A stretch of 64,000 nt of DNA. Origin: Sporodiniella umbellata (taxonomy: Eukaryota > Mucoromycota > Mucoromycetes > Mucorales > Rhizopodaceae). Below the pieces are notes generated by a model. That model searched no databases. It saw nothing but the letters and a program-made list of their open reading frames with translations, and was not told the DNA's origin. Positions 56,029 to 64,000 of this stretch are shown in pieces. Both the position numbers and the translations under genes were made by a program. The stretch is from assembly GCA_025677835.1 (NCBI GenBank), contig JAIXMR010000071.1, forward strand, positions 1 through 64,000, read 5' to 3'. The first letter of the stretch is position 1, and each line of letters starts with the position of its first letter.

Positions 56029-56693
56029 ATTACAACTAAAATAAATAAACTAACCCAAAAAAAAAAAAAAAAAAAACAAAAAATAATAATAATAATGAAC
56101 CGATTTTGAAAATCTGTCAGCCAATAAAAAATGAGTTATCAATCAAAAACGATCCTGTATGCTTTTTGTCATCCTTTTTCAACTATCGCTATCAGAACAC
56201 TGACCTGAAGAGAGGGAAACGATTTTTACATCCAACTAGTTTTGATAGAGGATCTGTAACAGTTTCCATCGTCAAGGTTGACATTAGCCAACAGAGATAA
56301 CTACAGTATGTTTGTCTCAGAGAGAGGGTCATCCTTCTTTTGATCACGATAGGAGCAGGGAAACTTTCTTTCAGCTATTTCGCTTGTCATTGGATTCCAT
56401 CCCTTGACTTTACAAATAGCTTTCGAAGAGCCCTCTGGTTCACTAATACTCATAGTCTCAAACCCTTGCCACAGATTGATCCAACGTTAAATTTTTCAAT
56501 TCGGTTAAAATTGGCACGGCTTTTGGTGATCTCTCTCGCATTATCTTAAACGTGTGACGTTGACTTTTTGTTGTCTCCCAAGCTCATCAAAACAGTAAAA
56601 AAAAAAAAAAAAAAAGTAAATAAAAGAGAAAACAGCTAGTATCTATTAGCTTGACTGTATCGCACAGATCTTTTTAACTTGATGTTTTATTGT
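56029..56693. other. Intergenic, no gene recognised
   Basis: Upstream of RAB3GAP2-N and downstream of the SART3-like gene. Poly(A) tracts at about 56057-56075 and 56596-56614. No gene. Confidence 0.6.
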
Positions 56694-59186
56694 TTATTTT
56701 TTGCTACCCAGAAGTAGTGCTCTGAAATCATCGTTGCTTTTGGGTTGTTTGGGGGAAGGCTCAGCCTCTGTTTTTGCTTTCTTTCTTTTCTTTTGCTCAG
56801 CTCGATGCAGACCCTTCTTTCTCTATTGAACTTGTGTGAGACTTTTCATAATCTAGAATGTATATATTCACCTTCAAGTCTTCTTTCTTTTGTTCTGTAT
56901 TTTCTTGCTTTTGCTTTGCTTCTTCTTTCTTCACTTCTTGCATAACCGCTTGATGTTGCCAATCCTTTATCATTCTCTTCTTTCTTTGGTGAATTCGAAT
57001 AAATGCCAACTCTGATGAGTCCAAATCGCCATGTTCACGTTCTAATGCTTCCCAGCCATCGATAATCCTAGCCGGATCATCCACGTTTTTGTAAATACAT
57101 TTTTTAAATAAAATTCGGCATTTTTGATAATTTTTAAGATCTCTATACAGCCTTATAAGTTTCCGCTCTCTCTTTTTTTTTTTTTTTTTTTTTGTTTACA
57201 TACTTTTGGAATTGAATATATTGAAGCCAGGCGTCAGCACTGCGTCCATTTCTTTGAACTACAGTTTCCCAAAGTTCTTCTGCTTTTTCAGTATCACCAA
57301 TTCTTACTAGAATATTGGCATAAAATTTTTCGATTCTTGCCAAAGTATCTTTTTTTCTGGGAGAGGCTGTATTCAAAATGAAAAAAAAAAAAAAAAAATA
57401 AGGAACATTCTTTTATATTTATCAGTTACCTTGTTCCATAAACGCTAAACTCTCTTCAAATGCAACAACTATATCAGTAGCATCGGATTGACTCACTAGT
57501 ACATTCATCTTTTTTTAACTCAAGAATATACTATATGTTTCTACTTACAATCTTCCCAGTCTGCTTTTCTTACGAAATAAGTACATTTGGCCATAAGGAC
57601 AGTAGCTAGTTCATCTATATTCTTTACAACTAAAGGTATAGACAAAGCCTTTTCAACCAAATCTAAAAAAAAAAAAAAAAAAAAAAAAATGTTTTTATAA
57701 ATATCATATTGTAATTTGTATCTAAAAAATACCGTTGATTTGACTTGTAGCAGAGTCTTCAGAGCTCTTAATTCTAATGTAATGAGACCAAAGCGAGCCA
57801 GACCAAGGACAGTTTCGTACAGATCTTTGACATATATTGTGAAGGAATGACACAATTCTAGCATGTTCAATCTAAGTAAATGTAAGGCTCTGTTATGTAG
57901 TTCTAGATAGAGCTTTACTAGAAATGCTATATAATCTTCCCATAATCCAGGGTCGGTACAATAGATCAAAATAGCTCGCTCATATAAACATCGGACAATG
58001 TTGGCTGACATGTTTCTTTTTTTGGTTTCGTGTTCGATATATTGATAAAAGGCGTCCAGCGAATATCCTTGGTTGATCAGCTGTTGCTCGTAAAAGTCCA
58101 TCTCGGCTGCCTGATTTTTTGTCTTTGCGTAGATTTTGTTGGCTTCAACCATATTTGACTCATAGTTTGCGTTGTCCCAAGTGGTGATATAACTTGAGTA
58201 GTCGTTGAAGGTTTCTTCGCAGTCTATATGTAGTGTCGCCAATCGAAGGAGATAAACCTCTTTTACTTTGGCAATCTGGTCAGGGCTCTTGAACTTGTTC
58301 ATCAACTCTACTTCAAATTGCAAATATTCTCTCCAAATTTCCTGACTACGTTTGATATGCTGGGAAGTGACCCGGACAGCTCTCAACAAATCATCACGTG
58401 TAGATTCAATCAGATCGTTTTCTTCCTCTTCCATACTTTCAAACACTTTATTGAACTTTCCAAGAATAAACTCAGTAAACGATTTCCAAATATCGATAGC
58501 TGCATATAACGATTAGTGTCACCTTCCCCATTCTCTATATAAAAGGGCTTACAAAGATAGTCTCCCTCTGCTTTGTCGTAAAGTTCTCGAAGTTTTGTTT
58601 CATACTCTTCTGTATCTGTACTGGGATCGTTCATCTTTTCTTTGGTGTCATTAATCCAATCAAGCCATAAGTCTATAGTATAGTTTAATTATCCATTTTT
58701 TTTTTTTTTTTTTTAGGGTCGTATTGATAGCTTTTTCCTACTTTCAGATAATGGATACACGTTATACATGTCATTTCTAGCCACTTCCAATTCATCCGAC
58801 ATTTTCGCTTTTTTTAACAGTGCAATGAGTTCTACATGAAGTTCATATTGCATATTATCCTTTTCCAACTACAACTCCAAAATAAAAAATGTCACTTTTG
58901 TATACATCTATGTTTCTTTTCTTTTTTTTTTTTTTTTTACTTTTTCCAAAGTTTCTGAAAGTTGATCCAAGGTATCCATGGCTTCACCTGACGCGTCTTT
59001 TGTAGATTCCTTTTCTGATTCCTGCTCTTGAGCTGCTGCCATTTCTAACTCTTGTGTGTCATTCTTTATAATCTCTGTCTTTATCTCGTTTGTTTGTAAA
59101 ACCGTTTCTTTGATCTCCGTTTCTGTATCAGCAATTCTTTCTTCTTGAACATTGCTTTGCATCTCAACATCGTTTGGTGATGACAT
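56694..59186 (-). CDS. SART3/Prp24-like HAT-repeat protein lacking RRMs
   Basis: Ten exons (59186-58941, 58868-58742, 58672-58553, 58499-57919, 57871-57733, 57662-57549, 57495-57430, 57366-57204, 57169-56872, 56795-56694) give 651 residues. An acidic N-terminus of about 80 residues is followed by HAT repeats through about 580: LSESNLWLDWINDTKEKM, RSVRNCPWSGSLWSHY, EKAEELWETVVQRNGRSADA and ALEREHGDLDSS. These follow human SART3 order. A basic/Glu-rich helix follows, then the C-terminus SNDDFRALLLGSKK. This matches the Lsm-binding tail motif of Prp24/SART3. In relatives the two or more RRMs sit just before this tail; here only a 76-nt intron separates the HAT-following helix from the tail exon. 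Role: U6 snRNP recycling. Confidence 0.85.
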
Positions 59187-59831
59187 TTTTTTTAAAAAAA
59201 TCGACAAAAAAAAAAAAAAAAAAAATTAACGGCTGTGACGTGATGTTATACTTTATTTAACACTTAGATCCAAATAGACTTTGATGAGTTTAACGATACA
59301 GTTTCATGCTCTTATCAAAATAGTATCTGTGTATAACGCCACTCATATGTGGGGTAAGCCATGATAGCATGACTCTTTATATTTTCGCAAGCTTTTAGTA
59401 CGGAAACAACTGAAAAATAAACAAACTAGTCAATAGAGGGTTTAAAGCGACTCCCTCTTTTTTTTTTTCAGAGCTTCTATTTCATGGAGATGCTTTGCTT
59501 TTTGGAAAAGAGTTTTACGATTAATGGCTCATCAAGGGAGGTACTCGTGTAACCACAGTATATTCAAACAAAATCAGACAGCATTGAGTCTATATTAAAG
59601 TCGTAGTTTCTCTTTAACCTTTCTTACAACAATCTCATTGATGTTTAAGAGATGAAGAAAGAATGATCTTGAGTTTTCGTTTTATATGGCCAAAGACCTA
59701 CCCTCCATATTTTTGTTTTCTATATTTCCTTAATTCAGGAGTTCTAGACACCCATAATGACAGGTCTTTTTTTACTAGAATAAAAAAAAAGCTTATTTTA
59801 GATCGGAAACTGGCAATAAAAACATACAAAT

Positions 59832-59877
<46 letters not shown>

Positions 59878-61596
59878 ACAAATGTAGGAAACAACAGAAT
59901 GTGTTAAGCAATCTCTGCTGTTTCCGTGAGGGGTATTGATTTGCCGTCTAATAGCTATATTCCAAAACAATGAAAGAAAACTAGATAAAAGCAACATTAG
60001 GTAAACAAAAACAAAAATGCCACGACACGATCTACAACACTCAGTTTTATTAGATTCGATTGTTCTTGTAAAAATGACAGTAAGTATCGTTTTGTTTGGT
60101 TCCACAATGTACAGAGTTGTTTTGAAACTTACATCATTTAAACAAAACATACCCATAGAACACTACGAAATTAACAAAAGCTAACAAACAAAAAACGCAT
60201 ATGACGCGTCATGGCAAAAACCGCTATTACTTCATTGAAAAGTTATACAAAATTTAATTAGCAAAAGATTGATATTTCATACCTAAATAAGAATTAGACT
60301 CTACAGTTAATGGCTTAGATATACACGTATTTTTAGGGAAACTGTACGGATATGCCGTACTTATCAACAACAACAAAAAAAAGGGGGAAACACAGTTTGT
60401 TAATTATGTACTTGCTTAAAATTTACGATCCCAATCAGCTTCTCCCCCCCTTTTGCGTCTCCTCCCCCTTTCTTCCCTCCCCCCTTCCACCAAAAAAAAA
60501 ATTTAAAAAAAAAAGAACAAATAATGAAACGCACGCAAAAATCAAACAACTGAAAAAAAAAAATTATAGCTATTAAAAAGCACAGCTAAGATTAAAAATA
60601 AAAAAAAAAAAAGCATTGTTTCGAGTACGTCAAAAGACATTATCAAAGATATCTTTGCTCAAAAAAAAAAGTTAGAATATCTTGTATTTTCTCGATCAAC
60701 AGAACATTTGCTGAGCGATCATTATGAAAAAAAGGCTTGGTGGTAACCTAATCAAAACAACCAGTCTTTGTTTTTGAAAAAGACATAGTGGGCAGCGATC
60801 GTGAGCGTATGGCTAACACAATCCATAAATAAAGTTGTTTTCTAATATTGAGTTGAAGCCCGCATTGTTGCAAATTAGCAAAGATCAGCTTATAATTATT
60901 TGCTCACATAATTATTTAAGAAAATCAAATTATTCTGGTTTTTTTCGGAACTAATAATAAAAAAATAAAAAAAAAAAGAAAGGGGTGAAAGATCGTTGTT
61001 AGCTTTTAATGAATTCTGCTTGAAATGATAGACCAATTCACTATGGAAACCAAAAAAGCCTTTCCTTTCTCTACTTGTCTTTCTTAACCTTAGTTGTGAT
61101 TAGTATCGTTGTTTGCACAGAGACAATTGGGGTTTGTGTGTAACAATGCGGACACTGTGTCTATTTAGAGTTCAATCGGATCACTGTTCCTTATTTTTTT
61201 TTTTTCAGTCTGAAGACGCTCGGCATGTTCATATTTGTAAATAAACTGTGTATTTTTATTGGCTTATGCTTAAAATAAACAGGGGGCCAACAAGGGGTGT
61301 GTATGTGTAGGATCTATAAATGTCAATTATCCTCCCTCGCACGGTCCTTAGTGTAAAATTGTTTTTACGTGTATTTTCTCAATGATCGAAGTTTCACAGT
61401 GATCTAAAAGATACAAAATACAGACCATACACTCTCAGTAGGGAGTCACTCCATCCCCTCGCTCTTTAACAATCGCCTTTCTCTTTTAATTGTCAAAAAA
61501 GGAATTAGAAAAAAAAAAAAACAGTATAAAAAACAATTAACAATCTTTTTGCTTTTATTTATTTCTTTTTTATTATTATTATTTATTTTTTTAAAA
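59187..61596. other. 2.4-kb intergenic region
   Basis: No gene recognised. It contains the (TA)n tract at 59838-59873 and C-rich or poly(A) patches at 60440-60520. It serves as common upstream region for the divergent SART3-like and methyltransferase genes. Confidence 0.6.
59838..59873. repeat. (TA)n microsatellite
   Basis: About 18 TA units, in the promoter-side intergenic region. Confidence 0.9.
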
Positions 61597-63112
61597 ATGC
61601 TTATCACACAAAACCATTTCCTTGAACCTCCAAACTTCTTTCAAAAGTTTTTGAAAAAAAAGTCATCAAAACATAACATTCGTCCTCTTTACACAGCCGA
61701 TATGATCTCTGATAGTCCTATTTGCATGGAAAAACAAGGATGCTATAAGACAACGCATATGACTACCAGCTGCTCTTACACAGCGGACCCAGCCAACAAA
61801 ATAAAGACATATAACCAGCCACTGCTCTACCACAGCAAGTCACACACATCTCTTAACATGAAGGTGTCACCATTCATGACACCGTCTTCTTCTACCGCCT
61901 CGTCTTCCACCACCGCCTCAAGTACAATTCCGCCACCCTCTATCAAACACAACAAAAAACGCTCATTGACCTCCGATATTGTGCTGAGGATGATGGATCA
62001 GTATCTTATGAAGAAGCGCCAGCAGGAGCAACTTGCCATCCGTCTAAACAGATCCACTAGCATTGAAAGCCCACGTCATCGTATCAACCGTGCCCTTTCC
62101 GCCACCCGACGGCCGTTGAAGGAACACGCGACAAAGAGAAAACTCAGTAATCACGCCTTAATGACTGAATGGCCTTATGTTTTGACCCAAGACAATGAAG
62201 AACAGGACCGTATGGTGGCACAGCATTATCTGTTGAGAACGGCGTTCGGCACTGATTTTCTTTCGCCCATCCGATCCCAACTGCACAAAGGCATTTTTGT
62301 ACTCGATGTGGGCTGTGGGCCAGGCACCTGGACCATGGAAATGGCCACCGCTTTCCCAAAGTCTACCTTTGTAGGTATCGATCAATGCGCTTTTTTTCCC
62401 AAGGACATTAAGCCCAAAAATTGCCATTTTCGTACATGCGGCCAGTTAGTACAACACCATCTTCGCCTTCCTTTCCCCGATAACAGTATTGATTACATCT
62501 ATCAACGGGATATGAACTGGGGTCTGATGGGTCAAACATGGCAGGCCTTACTGAAAGAATACCTTCGCGTTCTAAAGCCTGGTGGTTGGATTGAAGTCCT
62601 TGAACAAGACCTCGAGGCTCAAAGTAGCCCTGAAAACGAATGCAATATGAATGATGAATGTAAGTAACACAACCGACTTTTGGAATAGACCTTGATTTTA
62701 AAATTCGATTTTTTTTCTAGTAATCAAGGGACTATGTTTACGTATGCAAGACCCTTATGCTGTCCATCGATTGCCTACCATGTTGACCGTGAACAAATTT
62801 GAAAATATTGAAGCTATCTCAAGGTCTTGCCCTCTCGGCTGGGATCAGCCAGATCCTTTGGAACCGAATGAAAAAAAGGAAACGGTTAGGGGCGAGCCAC
62901 CCAAATGTTGTGAATTCTCAAGGGCTATGTCTGGACAATATCTCTTTTTGTTGAAATCATTACGTCCTTGGCTCTCGACTGTCATGAGCTTGGATCACAA
63001 GGAATATGACGACTTCATCGCAGGCTTGCCTGCTCAATGGAGTCATGCCAAAACTTTTATCAATTGGCACTGTTTTATTGCTCAAAAACCACACGCTACA
63101 TACTGTAAATAA
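61597..63112 (+). CDS. Class I SAM-dependent methyltransferase, fungal TAM-like
   Basis: Two exons (61597-62659 and 62721-63112) give 484 residues from the first ATG after a T-rich leader. The N-terminal 190 residues are low-complexity and basic (Ser/Thr/Lys-rich). The methyltransferase fold begins about residue 190 (EWPYVLTQDNEEQDRMVAQH). Motif I is VLDVGCGPGTWTMEMA, motif II is FVGIDQCAFFP, the DNSIDYIYQRDM segment is motif III-like, and LRVLKPGGWIEVLEQD is post-motif III. This order is that of fungal UMTA/TAM secondary-metabolite-regulator-like methyltransferases. Substrate unknown. Confidence 0.85.
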
Positions 63113-63204
63113 TAAATGAAAAAACAAAATAAAAAAAAATCTTTGCTGTTCATACATATAAATATATACAAATGTATATATTCGTGTTTCTTTTTTTTTT
63201 TTTA

Positions 63205-63950
63205 TCAAGATAATGATTGTGTAAAGACAGATACAATCATTGCCATATGTATAGGCCAATAAACACTACAAACAAAAGTGAGAAACCAAGAATGGAAATG
63301 TTGATAGTCGAATAATAGGGTGGATAGTATCTCTGAAAGGGGTGCTTCTGTCCAAATACTAAATAAGGTCAAAAGCCCGGGAGGGGACAGTACAGCCAAA
63401 ACAAGAGTCTGAATGCATTTCCAAAATATTCGAGTCGAAGGCTGGATGAGAGTATAGGGCATTAAAATAAGGAGAGCGGTAGCGACACCTAATGCAAAAT
63501 TCAGGAGAGACACAGTTGCAACAGCTAACGCGCTTTCCGCAAGACAGAATAATTTGAGCATCGTTCCGTCATGTTCAGGGGAATTGCTCTTGATCACCCA
63601 GGCCACTAGGAGAAACACTGTGGCCCAAAATAAAAAGAGAGAAGTGCCGTATTGTATATGAATCGCCTTTTCCGGATAAATCAATCGTTAACGTATTTCA
63701 CGTAGATAAACATACAATTGTAGCATTTTACCTGTTCTCGAGTAAACTGTCCAAGATAACTGGAACTAAACGAAGGCTGCATTATGCCGAAAATAGCCAT
63801 ACCAGCTGCATGAGTAATAACAAGGACTATAAATGCAAACAAATGATGACGCTTTTTGCTTGTCATTTTATGGTCGAAATCTACAATTGGTTGACTGCCC
63901 AAGTAATACAAAACTAGAGAGTAAAATAGATGGTTAAGGATAGTTCTATT
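63205..63950 (-). CDS. Multi-pass membrane protein, 3' part, possibly GPI transamidase subunit GAA1
   Basis: Partial gene; its 5' exons lie beyond the right edge or in the last unresolved bases. Two exons are clear: one ending with REQ at 63732 and one from 63684 to the TGA at 63205-63207, joined in phase 0. The open part contains YYLGSQPIVDFDHK, then about six hydrophobic helices with FIVLVITHAAGMAIFGIM, TSLFLFWATVFLLVAWVI and a final HSWFLTFVCSVYWPIHMAMI. The helix-only C-terminal layout and VYWP ending are reminiscent of GAA1, but I cannot confirm this. The right boundary is approximate; an acceptor-like AATAG lies near 63947-63951. Confidence 0.5.
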
Positions 63951-64000
63951 TTTAGTTTGGATAAGGCCAATGTTTTTTTTTTGTTTTTTTTTTGTTTTTG

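Noticed and set aside
59698..60156. 152-codon minus-strand ORF over the (TA)n tract
   Set aside because: An Ile/Tyr-repeat translation of the microsatellite. No start or family support.
1..64000. tRNA, rRNA, snRNA genes and CRISPR arrays
   Set aside because: I looked for B-box (GGTTCRANTCC)-like sequences, conserved rRNA stretches and regularly spaced repeats and found no convincing case by eye. A tRNAscan/Infernal run would be decisive.

Overview
The window is nuclear DNA of a eukaryote, most likely an early-diverging fungus close to Mucorales. The evidence is many short introns (about 45-100 nt, GT-AG), very frequent poly(A)/poly(T) runs, fungal-type regulators (bZIP-DUF3425, GATA, HSF, Set3), and an otherwise animal-like gene repertoire (XMAP215, Integrator subunit 7, LAMTOR5, AIRIM, RAB3GAP2-N, SART3) that model yeasts lack or have remodelled. 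I assembled all gene models by eye from open frames, splice consensus and remembered protein families. There is no transcript or database support, so exon edges are proposals. For nearly every model the exon phases sum to an uninterrupted frame.

Layout. 0.6-13.4 kb: mitochondrial GrpE (+), then on the minus strand LAMTOR5, a cell-wall-type Cys-rich protein, a 10-exon XMAP215/Stu2 microtubule polymerase, a bZIP factor, a second tiny Cys-rich secreted protein and a two-finger GATA protein. 13.4-15.7 kb is empty. 15.7-31.9 kb: AIRIM-like (+), Elongator subunit ELP2 (-), Integrator subunit 7 split into two divergent genes (N-half -, C-half +), ZFAND2 with a CaaX end (-), prefoldin subunit 1 (+), an ankyrin protein (-), an LAT-type amino-acid permease (-), a PQ-loop vacuolar transporter (+) and a four-repeat Cys-rich secreted protein (-). 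33.2-37.0 kb: COG2 and a Set3-like PHD-SET protein (-). 37.05-44.9 kb is an AT-rich gene desert. 45.1-46.2 kb: a tandem pair of secreted Cys-rich genes (+). 48.4-63.9 kb: HSF-type factor (+), an unidentified ATP-grasp-like protein (-), an MFS permease (-), RAB3GAP2 N-domain protein (-), an RRM-less SART3/Prp24-like protein (-), a SAM methyltransferase (+) and a partial membrane protein, perhaps GAA1 (-), that runs off the right end.

Themes. Housekeeping genes cover protein quality control (GrpE, prefoldin, ZFAND2), membrane traffic (COG2, RAB3GAP2, LAMTOR5, PQ-loop) and RNA/transcription (ELP2, IntS7, SART3). Interspersed are five small secreted Cys-rich genes with clear TATA boxes, a promoter class I did not notice at the housekeeping genes. 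The most striking observation is IntS7: its N-terminal and C-terminal parts lie head-to-head on opposite strands around a 116-bp shared promoter, the arrangement expected if one inversion flipped the promoter plus N-half.
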